DNA of 64,000 bases from Christensenella sp. UBA2853 (GCA_002350845.1 DEFL01000021.1:20440-84439), one strand, 5' to 3'. Counted from the stretch's first letter, positions 41,311 to 49,199 are shown. The notes: generated from the letters alone by a model not told the origin. Made by a program: numbers and translations.

Positions 41311-42681
41311 TCATGCCTGATGTCCGCCGATCTGCTGGTTTCTCTCGCGCGTGGTGGCGCCGGGGACAAAGTCTGTGCCCTTGAGTATGACGTTCAGACC
41401 GTGCTTTCCGCGCAGGTCCAGCACCGTTTCCTGCAGATGGCGTTCCTTCTCCTGCGTCTCATAGTCGGTAAAGAAATCGAGCTGACGCAGCATGTCCGAG
41501 GGCTGCACGTCCTCCGCTGCGATCCCCAGACGCCGGATGAGCAGATGGGGCGGAACATCCGACTCAAAGCGGTTCGAAAGCAGATCGCGGATCTCACGGC
41601 TGGAGGCAGAGGGCGAGAGCAGATGGACTGTGGCCACAGTGTGGGGCGGGATGAGCCGGCCATAAAAATCCATGTACAGCGGCCCGTGGTAGAGTCCCTG
41701 ATCGACGGACTCATGGTCATAGCAGACATAGAAAACAAACGTTTTCGCCACCAGGGCGCGGGCGGTGAGGTCGTAGGCGACCTTTTCCGCCATCTCCTGA
41801 AAAACAGCCAGCGCTTCCCGGAAGTGGTAGGGCCGGGAGAGGACCTGACCGACACTGCGCGAGCGTGAGGAGGGGCGGTAGGCCTTGATGTCCTCCATGG
41901 TGCAGTGCTCCTGCCCCCAGGCGTGGTCGATGAGCAGCTCGGCATTGACCCCGAAGAGGGAATAGAGCATTTCCTCATTGCGCAGGGACATGCGAGCGAC
42001 ATCCCCCATGGTGAACATGTCGTGGGCATAGAGCCGGCGGGAGGTGCCGGCGGCCACCATCCAGAAGTCCGTGATCGGCACATGCGGCCAGAGCAGGCGG
42101 CAGTAGCTCTTTTCGTCGAGCTCGGCAATGCGCACCCCGTCCCGGTCAGGCGGGGCTTTTTTGGCGACAATGTCCATGGCCACCTTGGCCAGGTAAAGAT
42201 TGGTCCCAATGCCGACCGTGGCCGTGATGCCGGTGGATTTCAGGACATCGCGGATGAGCGTCATGGCCAGATCGTGCGCGGAGCCGTGATAGAGGTGCAG
42301 GTAGGGTGCGGCGTGGATAAAGCACTCATCGATGGAATAGACGTGGATGTCCTCCTGGGAGACATAGCGCAGATAGATGCCGTAGATTTCGGCCGATGTG
42401 TCCAGATAGAGCTGCATGCGCGGCGGGGCAACGATGTATTCGATGTGCGTGCGGCTGCGCGCCTCGGCCTCCCGGATGGCGCGCCGGGCCTCGAACAGGC
42501 GCGGCCGGGACGGCACGCCGACGGCCTTGAGGGCGGGGGATACGGCCAGACAGATGGTCTGGTCGGTGCGGCTTTCATCGGCGACGAGCAGACGGGCCCG
42601 GAGCGGGTCCAGACCGCGTGCCACGCATTCCACGGAGGCGTAATAGGATTTCAGGTCGATGCAGATATACATGTCCGGCAT
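41311..42681 (-). CDS. Y-family DNA polymerase (UvrX/DinB-like)
   Basis: A 456-aa translesion DNA polymerase. The two catalytic carboxylate motifs are intact: Cys-Ile-Asp-Leu-Lys-Ser-Tyr-Tyr-Ala-Ser-Val-Glu at the start and Tyr-Ser-Ile-Asp-Glu-Cys-Phe in the palm. The Thr-Val-Gly-Ile-Gly-Thr-Asn-Leu-Tyr-Leu-Ala-Lys segment and a C-terminal little-finger domain follow. The Ser-Tyr-Tyr-Ala-Ser-Val-Glu-Cys form is that of the UvrX group found on chromosomes, plasmids and phages of Firmicutes. GGAGGT precedes the start. The order S24 repressor - polymerase - YolD-like suggests damage-induced expression. Confidence 0.93.
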   Translation of the reverse strand: MPDMYICIDLKSYYASVECVARGLDPLRARLLVADESRTDQTICLAVSPALKAVGVPSRPRLFEARRAIREAEARSRTHIEYIVAPPRMQLYLDTSAEIYGIYLRYVSQEDIHVYSIDECFIHAAPYLHLYHGSAHDLAMTLIRDVLKSTGITATVGIGTNLYLAKVAMDIVAKKAPPDRDGVRIAELDEKSYCRLLWPHVPITDFWMVAAGTSRRLYAHDMFTMGDVARMSLRNEEMLYSLFGVNAELLIDHAWGQEHCTMEDIKAYRPSSRSRSVGQVLSRPYHFREALAVFQEMAEKVAYDLTARALVAKTFVFYVCYDHESVDQGLYHGPLYMDFYGRLIPPHTVATVHLLSPSASSREIRDLLSNRFESDVPPHLLIRRLGIAAEDVQPSDMLRQLDFFTDYETQEKERHLQETVLDLRGKHGLNVILKGTDFVPGATTRERNQQIGGHQA

Positions 42682-42746
42682 GCAGACACCTCCCTCCTGG
42701 TTCGGTCAGGCTGATTGAAACGGTGCGCATTCTGTGGGATGAGGCA

Positions 42747-42772
42747 GCCCTGCCCGGAAGAGAGGGCAGGGC
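42747..42772 (-). terminator. GC-rich hairpin between repressor and polymerase genes
   Basis: A perfect 9-bp stem (GCCCTGCCC / GGGCAGGGC) with an 8-nt loop and no T-run. It may attenuate transcription from the S24 gene into the polymerase gene or be a processing site. Confidence 0.4.
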
Positions 42773-42794
42773 CGGACAGAAGGAAAAACGTGAT

Positions 42795-43649
42795 TTACAG
42801 CACGCGTCCGAAAATCATGAACGCGGACCCGGACAGCACACGGATGGGCTTGTAGACCGGGTTGACGGAGACCAGGGAAACCTGACAGCGCATAGTGTCC
42901 TCTTCAAAAAAGTCATCCTCGGACAGATCCTGGGAGAGCGGCTGTTCTCTGTACTGCTTGATGTAGCCTTCTCCGTCGAGCGAAAAGACGCCGATTTCCC
43001 CGTCGGTCAGATGGGAGGTCTTTTCGATAAAGACCAGCTGCCCGTCATGATAACGGGGCTCCATGCTGTCGCCGGCAATGCGGACGGCAAAGGCTGCCCG
43101 GGGCGGAATCTCCGAGGCGGGCAGGGAAACCATGGTGAACAGATCGTCATCGAGCGGCTGCCCGGTGCCGGCGGAGGCATAGTTCTCTGCGACGGGGAAC
43201 AAAACCATGCGCGGCCTGCGGCGCGCGGATTCCTTCAGCTCCTGGCGGAGGAGGAAATCCGAAAAGGCGCGGCCGGTGACTTCGGGGAGGTCTGACGGGG
43301 ATGCGTCGTCGGAGTCCTGCGCAAAGCGCTCAAGCCGGCCTTCCTGTCCGAGCGCGTGGCTCAGCGCGAGCAGCTCATAGCATCCGGGCGTATTGGAGCC
43401 GTTTTCCCACCGGGAAAGCGCGGCGGAAGACAATGGAATGCCGAAGCAGCCGAGCGCATCACAGCACGCCTGCTGGGGGAGCTGCTGTTCTCTGCGCAGG
43501 GCGGCAATGGATGTGCCGAGACCGGGCTCTGCGGCAGCCGTGTCAGCGGTCTCGGGGACAACAGTCAGATGCCTGATCATATCATGCGGCAGGCCGGGGC
43601 CATCCGGACTGCCTGTGCTCCTTTCGTCGGGAATCCAGGCGGAGGGCAC
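42795..43649 (-). CDS. XRE/S24 (LexA-CI-like) self-cleaving repressor
   Basis: A 284-aa regulator (261 aa if translation begins at ATG 43580). An XRE helix-turn-helix (Ile-Ala-Ala-Leu-Arg-Arg-Glu-Gln ... Ser-Ser-Ala-Ala-Leu-Ser-Arg-Trp-Glu-Asn-Gly) is joined to a LexA-like peptidase. The cleavage-type site Ala-Ser-Ala-Gly-Thr-Gly, the serine in Gly-Asp-Ser-Met-Glu-Pro and the lysine in Tyr-Ile-Lys are all present. It therefore probably self-cleaves with activated RecA after DNA damage, as CI and LexA do. The GTG start 43649 is uncertain: GAGGG is 13 nt away and ATG 43580 has no clear site. It is divergent from the 44257 gene and upstream of the polymerase. Confidence 0.87.
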   Translation of the reverse strand: MPSAWIPDERSTGSPDGPGLPHDMIRHLTVVPETADTAAAEPGLGTSIAALRREQQLPQQACCDALGCFGIPLSSAALSRWENGSNTPGCYELLALSHALGQEGRLERFAQDSDDASPSDLPEVTGRAFSDFLLRQELKESARRRPRMVLFPVAENYASAGTGQPLDDDLFTMVSLPASEIPPRAAFAVRIAGDSMEPRYHDGQLVFIEKTSHLTDGEIGVFSLDGEGYIKQYREQPLSQDLSEDDFFEEDTMRCQVSLVSVNPVYKPIRVLSGSAFMIFGRVL

Positions 43650-43758
43650 AGAAGACCGGTGCCCTCAGCGGAAACGGTTCTGACGGGCAGGAAAACCTGC
43701 GGAAAAATGAACCGCGCAAAAATGTCTTCGAAGAAAGACAAGTATGTCATCACTTTGT

Positions 43759-43788
43759 ATTGTAATCCGAAGGCAGGAGTATTGTCAA
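43759..43788 (-). promoter_or_regulatory. Promoter of the S24 repressor
   Basis: On the minus strand TTGACA, 18 nt and TACAAT. It is back to back with the promoter at 43822-43850; the two -35 boxes are 33 bp apart. Confidence 0.65.
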
Positions 43789-43821
43789 GAAAATTTACGT
43801 ACAAGAAATAAAAAATCGTAT

Positions 43822-43850
43822 TGACATTTCGTAAACGTTAATATACAATG
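43822..43850 (+). promoter_or_regulatory. Promoter of the phage-like operon
   Basis: TTGACA (43822-43827), 17 nt and TACAAT (43845-43850). Two inverted TTTACG half-sites, at 43794-43799 (plus) and 43831-43836 (minus), lie near or over the promoters and could be repressor contacts. Confidence 0.7.
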
Positions 43851-43856
43851 AGGGCG

Positions 43857-44256
43857 AATCAAAAAAGAATACGGCGGGAGACATGCGGCAGACAGGCCTG
43901 GAAGCATCCGGAACGAGTCTGCGCAGGACGCCTGTTTCTCTGCGCTGCGGATGTGGAAGGAAGGCCGGGCGCGCGGGGACAGGATGTCTGCTTTCCTGCT
44001 CTGCATGATGCACCTGCGTGCGGGAAGGCGGAAAAGAAGCTGCCCTCTGCATGGGGCGCGTCTTCTGTGCCCGGACAGCGTTTGAGAAAAACGGATGAGC
44101 AGAGGCGCAGACAGCCGGAAAACGGAACAACAAAAAAGACCTGGGAACGGCCGGAACTGCATGGAAGAGCAGATCCGGTCGTTGTGTATCTGCGGGAAAA
44201 GATAAAACCGCCTGAAAGGGCGGAAAAAAAGACCTGTACAGAAGGGAGCGGGTTTC
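43857..44256 (+). other. 400-nt leader with two possible short ORFs
   Basis: Between the promoter and the first clear gene lie two short frames that might be real. One is 43883-44008 (41 codons, GGGAG two bases before ATG, Cys-rich C-terminus). The other is 44095-44205 (36 codons, weak site). Neither matches a family I know. A longer frame beginning at 43848 starts inside the -10 box and is rejected. No RNA motif is recognised. Confidence 0.25.
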
Positions 44257-44805
44257 ATGAACTGGGAAATGTATCGGGACGCAACTGCGGAGCGGGCAGT
44301 GGAACGGGCGGACAGGGATCTGCAGAGAGCCCGGAGGGAGAGGGTGAGACGGATGCGGGAATCCGGCATGGTTTATGTGCTGATTCCGTCGCTGGAGGAG
44401 GCAGAAGGCGAGGCGGCCAGGGAGCAGAGACGGCCGATCATGAACTACATTGTGCACAGGGGCCGGATCCCCTGCTGGAACGAAAAACAGCAGTTTTCTT
44501 CCGACCCGGAAATCGATGAGATGCTCTACCGGGCCAGGAGCGCCTGTCTGCTGGAGGCGTGCAGGGAAGTGTGGATCTTTGGCAGCAGCTCAGGGGAGTA
44601 TACGCGGAACACGAAGGAGGTGATCCGGCAGGCCCGCGTGGCAGGAAAGACGGTGCGGAGCTTTTATCTTGATGCGCTGAGAAAAAAAGCCGGAGGCATG
44701 CACCTGAAGGCACAGATGAAGGTGGGAGACAGAGCAGACGGATCGGCTGCCGGGCATGCGACCAAAGTGGGATCCGGGTGCGACACAGTGGAAGCAAGAA
44801 GCTGA
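44257..44805 (+). CDS. DUF7768/nucleoside 2-deoxyribosyltransferase-like protein
   Basis: A 182-aa protein. The core (~residues 40-145) resembles the deoxyribosyltransferase-like folds found in phage and plasmid proteins. It has Met-Asn-Tyr-Ile-Val-His-Arg-Gly-Arg-Ile-Pro, then Glu-x-Trp-Ile-Phe-Gly, then a helix and Gly-Lys-Thr-Val-Arg-Ser-Phe-Tyr. The N-terminal 30 residues are a charged helix and the C-terminal 35 are low-complexity. Enzyme activity is not proven; the fold assignment is from pattern only. AAGGGAG lies 8 nt before the ATG. It is first in the operon divergent from the S24 repressor. Confidence 0.6.
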   Translation: MNWEMYRDATAERAVERADRDLQRARRERVRRMRESGMVYVLIPSLEEAEGEAAREQRRPIMNYIVHRGRIPCWNEKQQFSSDPEIDEMLYRARSACLLEACREVWIFGSSSGEYTRNTKEVIRQARVAGKTVRSFYLDALRKKAGGMHLKAQMKVGDRADGSAAGHATKVGSGCDTVEARS

Positions 44806-44891
44806 ATGCAAATGATAAATTGAGATGACGGGGTGTAAAAAGGCGGAAAATGGACAGAAAAAGGGAACAAAGTGGGAGGGGCGAGCAAACC

Positions 44892-45488
44892 ATGAAGCGC
44901 GACATGCCGGGAGCGTTCATCCGGGAAAGCAGCATGCATGACAGGAAAGGCGGGGAGGACATGGCGGAGAACATCCATCATCCGGAGACGGAAAACCACG
45001 CGGCTGGCTGGAATGAACATGCTGAAGAACAGGAGGTCATGGACCTCAGACGCGCCATTGAGGAGAGCCGTTGGCTGGAGATCGACATCCGAAGCCGGAC
45101 GGAGCAGATGATTTCCCTGAGAGAGGCGGCGGACAGGATGTCGTCTGCACTGCCGGGCATCCGAAGCGGGGCGGGAGGGCGCCACGATTTCATGGAGCGG
45201 GCTGTGGTCAGCATGGTGGATCTGGAGAGGGAAATCTCAGAGGAAATCTGCCGGCTGATGAAGCTCCGCGAGCGGATGATGGCGTGTATCCGGGGCGTGG
45301 AAAAACCGGAAAGCAGGACTGTCCTGCAACTGAGATATCTGAACGGAAAGTCCTGGCAGGAAATTGCGGACCTTCTGGGCTGCAGCCTGCATACGGTGTA
45401 TCGCCGGCACCGCACGGCTATGCGCGAGCTGGAACAAATGTCGCCTGAGGAAAGCCAAAATGCACAGGGAGAACAGGGGAATCGTTGA
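44892..45488 (+). CDS. Sigma-70 region 4-like phage regulator (DUF1492/ArpU-like)
   Basis: A 198-aa protein. After a hydrophilic N-terminus and a helical middle, residues ~140-185 form a sigma region-4 helix-turn-helix: Val-Leu-Gln-Leu-Arg-Tyr-Leu-Asn-Gly-Lys-Ser-Trp-Gln-Glu-Ile-Ala, then Thr-Val-Tyr-Arg-Arg-His. This layout is that of late-gene activators near the end of early regions in Firmicutes phages and mobile elements. ATG 44892 has GGGAGGGG 8 nt upstream; an upstream ATG at 44850 and a downstream one at 44961 are alternatives. It lies in the operon with the 44257 gene. No integrase or structural phage genes are present. Confidence 0.7.
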   Translation: MKRDMPGAFIRESSMHDRKGGEDMAENIHHPETENHAAGWNEHAEEQEVMDLRRAIEESRWLEIDIRSRTEQMISLREAADRMSSALPGIRSGAGGRHDFMERAVVSMVDLEREISEEICRLMKLRERMMACIRGVEKPESRTVLQLRYLNGKSWQEIADLLGCSLHTVYRRHRTAMRELEQMSPEESQNAQGEQGNR

Positions 45489-45513
45489 CAGAAAAAAAGA
45501 GGATCCCTATAAT
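45485..45513 (+). promoter_or_regulatory. Consensus promoter of the Cys-rich small gene
   Basis: TTGACA (45485-45490), exactly 17 nt and TATAAT (45508-45513): a full consensus sigma-A promoter starting at the stop codon of the preceding gene. Confidence 0.85.
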
Positions 45514-45636
45514 GCTGTCAGTAAATCAACGGGGTACTGATGACAATCTGCGTGATATCTGCTGACAGGGGCGTCCGCAGAAAGAGGGCGGGTCCTTCTT
45601 TGACAGCAGACTGTGCGCGGGAAAGGGGATTACAAG

Positions 45637-45840
45637 ATGTGGACGACAAAGAGAATCCGGCGTGAATTTGGCAGCAATGTGTGCCGCCACTGCATTAACT
45701 CCATGACCGGTGTGCATCTGTATCCCAGAGACTGCCATTATGAAGCAAAACGAGGCATCTGCCCGCGATGCCATCTCGAAAACAAGCACATTGTGTGCGG
45801 GTTCACATTCGGCGGAAAATGGAAACTGAGGGGCAGATAA
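45637..45840 (+). CDS. Small Cys-rich protein of unknown function
   Basis: A 67-aa protein with six cysteines: Cys-x-x-Cys at the start of the core, a single Cys, Cys-x-x-Cys-His, and a late Cys. This spacing suggests two bound zinc ions or a treble-clef-like fold. It is basic (Met-Trp-Thr-Thr-Lys-Arg-Ile-Arg-Arg at the N-terminus), so nucleic-acid binding is possible. AAAGGGGA lies 9 nt before the ATG. It has its own consensus promoter and a terminator at 45894-45920. I recognise no family. The 45514-45636 leader is about 115 nt. Confidence 0.6.
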   Translation: MWTTKRIRREFGSNVCRHCINSMTGVHLYPRDCHYEAKRGICPRCHLENKHIVCGFTFGGKWKLRGR

Positions 45841-45893
45841 CCCCAGGAACGTGCGTGTGCTGAGAAACGGTCAGACAAATCAGGCAATTCAGA

Positions 45894-45920
45894 CCCGAAG
45901 GATCATCCCTTCGGGCTTTT
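45894..45920 (+). terminator. Terminator of the Cys-rich small gene
   Basis: Stem CCCGAAGG / CCTTCGGG around a 6-nt loop, followed by CTTTTC. Confidence 0.85.
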
Positions 45921-46159
45921 CTTGTGGGTTTTCAGACTGCGAGATGAGCAAAAATCAGCCTTCCGGAAGAACGGCCGATGGCACACGGCCTGGCCTGCCG
46001 GCTGCCTGGAATTTATGGAAGAACCTGAATCGGACGAACCGTAACAAAAAAATGTATCACTTTGTAAACTTGGCGTGAGACCATATGGTTCAATCATCCG
46101 ACTCAGATGATCTGAAGGATGACGGTTTGAAAAAAATTTCAAAAAAACAATAAAATGTG

Positions 46160-46189
46160 TTGTTTGTGAGATGCTGTGCGCGTTATAAT
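46160..46189 (+). promoter_or_regulatory. Upstream promoter P1 of the surface-protein locus
   Basis: TTGTTT, 18 nt and a perfect TATAAT (46184-46189), directly after the TTTGAAA dyad. Confidence 0.5.
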
Positions 46190-46325
46190 AAAAGCAGCAT
46201 ATATATGGCGTGACAACGGACTAAAACACAATATCCGTGATTCACTGTACACTCATATTCGAAAAAACGAATAAAACGCATGCAAAAAAGTGCGCAAACG
46301 CATGGGACACAAAGGGACTCGCTCG

Positions 46326-46353
46326 TTGACAAATTGAGAGAAACCCTTATAAT
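46326..46353 (+). promoter_or_regulatory. Promoter P2 of the surface-protein locus
   Basis: TTGACA (46326-46331), a 16-nt spacer and TATAAT (46348-46353), both boxes perfect. Confidence 0.8.
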
Positions 46354-46642
46354 TACAGATTGGGTACGTTTATACTTTTTTCTGCCTACTCTTCAACATG
46401 ATACATATAAAAATATACCTAAAAAGACAGAAAGAAGAATGAATATGAAAGTGAGGAAGTGCGGCACGATGCGTTCGTGCTGCTTGAGACGTGCTTCAAT
46501 ATTCGGTCACCCAACAATGATGCATACATGAGAAAACGCAAAGGCAGAGTGGACTGACGGACGCGCGAGGCTGCGGCACTGAAAACACAGACAGCGGCCT
46601 GCTGCGGAAGAAGGTCCAGAGCGAACGAGGAGTAGCAACGCT

Positions 46643-48748
46643 ATGGAGAAAACATGGAAAAAGCTTGCTGCCCTGACGATCGTAGCGACAATGCTGGCTG
46701 CTGATATCCCGATACAGGCAGAAGATGCAGCGGATGAACAACAGACGCTGGAAACTGCCACTGAAACTTCAGAAACTGTAATAGAGACTCCGGAGACTCC
46801 TGCTCCGGAAACTGCGATACCAACTGTGAAACCCATGCCGCCTCCAACAGAGGCGCCTCCGCCGGAACTGACGGCAGTACCTGTGGAAACGGCTTCGCCG
46901 GAACCGACGGCGATGCCTGTGGAAACAGTTCCGCCGGAGCCGGCACCGGAGACTGCACCAGCACCTGCAGAAGACCAACTGCAGCCTGAGGCGCCAGATC
47001 CGGTGGGAACACAAGAGGACATTCCTTCGCCAGAAACTGCACAGACTCCTGCGGCTGAGCCGCCGCCGGAGCCTGAGCCGGAAACTGTTCCTGAAGATAC
47101 AGCCGAAACGGCTGCTGAAGAAGAACAGATTTCTTTTGAGGCAAAGGTTGAAATCAAGCCCGACAAAAGGGAACTCTATTATGGCGACGAGCTGAAAGTA
47201 GAAGCGATAGTAAGCGAAGCCAGCATGAGCTATGAGCTCAAATGGGAAAAACTGGATCCGACACTTCCTGAAAAGGAACAGAAATGGGAACTGCTCGGCA
47301 GAGACAACCCGCTGAGGCTGAAAATCACAGAAGAGGCTGCAACTCTGAACTACAGGCTGACCGTGACCGGATCGAACGGTGAAACCATCACAAAGGAATT
47401 TGTCATGGCAACACCTTCGTATCGGATCGAGGAAGAAAGCGAACCGGAAGTAACCGCTGAGCCTGTTGAAGAAGCAGAATCAGAAGCACCTCCGGAATCG
47501 GCTGAAGGAACAGAATCGGAAATGACGCCGGAATCGGCTGAAGAGACTGAATCAGAAACACCTTCCGAACCTGCTGAAGAAGCCAAACCGGAAATAAAGT
47601 CTGAGCCTGCTGAAGAGACTGAATCAGAAATAACTTCCGAATCGGCCGAAGAAGCAGAATCAGAAACACCTTCTGAACCAGCTGAAGAAGCCAAACCGGA
47701 AATAAAGTCTGAGCCTGCTGAAGAGACTGAATCAGAAACACCTTCTGAACCAGCTGAAGAAGCAGAATCAGAAGCGCCTTCTGAGCCTGCTGAAGAGACT
47801 GAATCAGAAATCACTTCTGAATCGACTGAAGAAGCCGAACCGGAAACACCTTCTGAACCAGCTGAAGAAGCAGAATCAGAAGCACCTTCCGAACCAGATG
47901 AAGAAGCAGAAGCGGAAATAACCTCTGAACCTGTTGAAGAGGCCGAATCGGAAACATCTTCCGAACCAGCCGAAGAAACAGAATCAGAAGCACCTCCGGA
48001 ACCTGCTGATGATGCGGATCGGATGAATGAAGAGCCAATGTTCTTCTTCAGTTCAGTCTATACGGAAAACGCATTCGGCAGCTTTGGGATTGATTCTCTG
48101 GAAGGAAATATCTTCCCTCCCGAGACCGCGTGCAGCGCTGAGCAGGCAGAGGTCGGAAACGACGAGCTGCAAACCTATTTCACGGAACAGTTTGGTGAAA
48201 CGGCACCGGGCGATTATCGTGTTCTGAATGCCTTCACTTTGGGACTCAGCCCTGAAGATGAACAGTGGCAGAACAAACGCCTGGATGTGGACGTTGAGCT
48301 CAACGAATCGGTTCCGGTCAGAGAGAATGAAGAAATTCTTCTCCTCTGTAAGGACGAGGGCAAACTGAAACAGGTTGATTCCCTGAAGACAGAGACAGCA
48401 GAGAGTCAGCTGAAAGGAATTCAATTCAGTACATCGGGTTTATCCACATACGCAGTCGTGATCCTGCAGAGGAATCCGACAGAAGAACCTGAAAAACCGG
48501 ACGACGAACCGGAAATTCCGGATGAAGAAGACGTTCGGATCCTGACGAGCTTTACCGGTGTGATTGGATACGGTGAACAGATTGATCTGAGCAGTGAGGT
48601 CGATGGAGAAGTCCTGAGTTACCAATGGGAATGCGACAAAGGTCAGGGCTTTGAAAAGATCGAAGGCGCCAATGATGCCACCTATTCATTTACAGCAACT
48701 CCGGAAAGCCTCAGCTGGAACTGGCGTCTGACCGTGATTCGCCCCTGA
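46643..48748 (+). CDS. Secreted Ser/Glu/Pro-repeat surface protein
   Basis: A 701-aa exported protein of unknown function. The signal peptide ends near Pro-Ile-Gln-Ala. A Pro/Thr/Glu-rich stretch (to ~residue 170) is followed by an Ig-like segment (Glu-Leu-Tyr-Tyr-Gly-Asp-Glu-Leu). Fifteen 12-residue repeats follow (residues ~274-453, consensus Pro-Ala-Glu-Glu-Thr/Ala-Glu-Ser-Glu-x-Pro/Thr-Ser-Glu). Then comes a globular domain ending in Ser-Gly-Leu-Ser-Thr-Tyr-Ala-Val-Val, seen in large clostridial adhesins, and a final Ig-like domain (Tyr-Gly-Glu-Gln-Ile ... Tyr-Gln-Trp-Glu). No LPxTG, transmembrane anchor or wall-binding repeat is visible, so how it stays at the surface is unclear. GAGGAG lies 9 nt before the ATG. 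It precedes the giant adhesin by 451 nt. Confidence 0.8.
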   Translation: MEKTWKKLAALTIVATMLAADIPIQAEDAADEQQTLETATETSETVIETPETPAPETAIPTVKPMPPPTEAPPPELTAVPVETASPEPTAMPVETVPPEPAPETAPAPAEDQLQPEAPDPVGTQEDIPSPETAQTPAAEPPPEPEPETVPEDTAETAAEEEQISFEAKVEIKPDKRELYYGDELKVEAIVSEASMSYELKWEKLDPTLPEKEQKWELLGRDNPLRLKITEEAATLNYRLTVTGSNGETITKEFVMATPSYRIEEESEPEVTAEPVEEAESEAPPESAEGTESEMTPESAEETESETPSEPAEEAKPEIKSEPAEETESEITSESAEEAESETPSEPAEEAKPEIKSEPAEETESETPSEPAEEAESEAPSEPAEETESEITSESTEEAEPETPSEPAEEAESEAPSEPDEEAEAEITSEPVEEAESETSSEPAEETESEAPPEPADDADRMNEEPMFFFSSVYTENAFGSFGIDSLEGNIFPPETACSAEQAEVGNDELQTYFTEQFGETAPGDYRVLNAFTLGLSPEDEQWQNKRLDVDVELNESVPVRENEEILLLCKDEGKLKQVDSLKTETAESQLKGIQFSTSGLSTYAVVILQRNPTEEPEKPDDEPEIPDEEDVRILTSFTGVIGYGEQIDLSSEVDGEVLSYQWECDKGQGFEKIEGANDATYSFTATPESLSWNWRLTVIRP
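47462..48001 (+). repeat. Fifteen 36-bp coding repeats
   Basis: Exactly 540 bp of 12-codon units encoding Glu/Ser/Pro-rich peptides within the 701-aa protein. Units differ by point changes; some pairs are near-identical (for example those starting at 47570 and 47678). No unit breaks the frame. Confidence 0.9.
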
Positions 48749-49199
48749 GGTCAGGATAGAGAGGAAAGCAGAAACGGCTGAGAAAATCAGCATGATCTGC
48801 AGATAAGCAAAAAGAAGGAATGCTTATGAGAAGCGGTTGAAGGTAACCTTCAACATACAGGTTGCTGCAGCAGAAAATGATACAGATGCGTCTGCTGAGT
48901 GGACCTGTTGGAAATCTGATGGTGATCCTGTTTTTACGACAGAGCCATGTGAAAACAGGCGGCCTTTACATATATTTTCACGACACCCAACATTTTTAAA
49001 ATTTTCTGAACGAATGTTGGCCAGGAAAATGATTGCAGTATTGATGCTGAAATCACACATGCCGGAAAGCATTCATCTACGAATGAAGCGGATCCCGAAA
49101 GAGACTGCTTCAACAGTCATGAAACAATGAAAGCATGTCATGGTAACGTCAAATAGTACAGGAAGTTTTCTGGACGAAAAGGTTTGGAGAGGGTAAAAG
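48749..49199 (+). other. 451-nt gap between the two surface-protein genes
   Basis: No supported gene. A perfect dyad GTTGAAGGT-A-ACCTTCAAC lies at 48836-48854. A frame from TTG 48837 to 49130 (97 codons) has no ribosome-binding site and no recognisable domain. No terminator and no strong promoter are seen, so the adhesin may be read through from the upstream gene or use a promoter I cannot recognise. Confidence 0.5.

Larger units (their letters stand above)
45921..46642 (+). promoter_or_regulatory. Long regulatory region before the surface-protein locus
   Basis: No convincing gene is present. It holds three dyads in a row: ACCATATGGT (46080-46089), TCAGAT-G-ATCTGA (46103-46115) and TTTGAAA-n4-TTTCAAA (46126-46143). 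Two promoters follow, at 46160-46189 and 46326-46353. The second leaves a leader of about 280 nt before the start at 46643. The 46090-46440 part is much more A+T-rich than the window average. Confidence 0.55.

Noticed and set aside
40729..45840. A complete prophage or integrative element
   Set aside because: Repressor-like and early-type genes are present, but no integrase, recombinase, terminase, structural genes or flanking direct repeats were found. At most it is a remnant or domesticated cassette.
46439..46531. A 30-codon frame in the same leader (Met-Asn-Met-Lys-Val-Arg-Lys-Cys)
   Set aside because: Weak AAAGAAGA upstream, no homologue recognised, and it ends far from the next gene. Too little support to call.
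46360..46642. A possible cyclic-di-GMP riboswitch in the leader of the surface-protein gene (ACGCAAAGG near 46536)
   Set aside because: Only a short stretch resembles the conserved 3' strand. The matching 5' GGGCAAACC-type strand, tetraloop and paired stems are not found.
47462..48001. A CRISPR-like look of the regularly spaced repeats
   Set aside because: The units are contiguous 36-bp coding repeats with no unique spacers and an unbroken reading frame.
48837..49130. A 97-codon frame between the surface-protein genes
   Set aside because: It starts at a TTG inside a palindrome, has no ribosome-binding site, and its second half is compositionally random.
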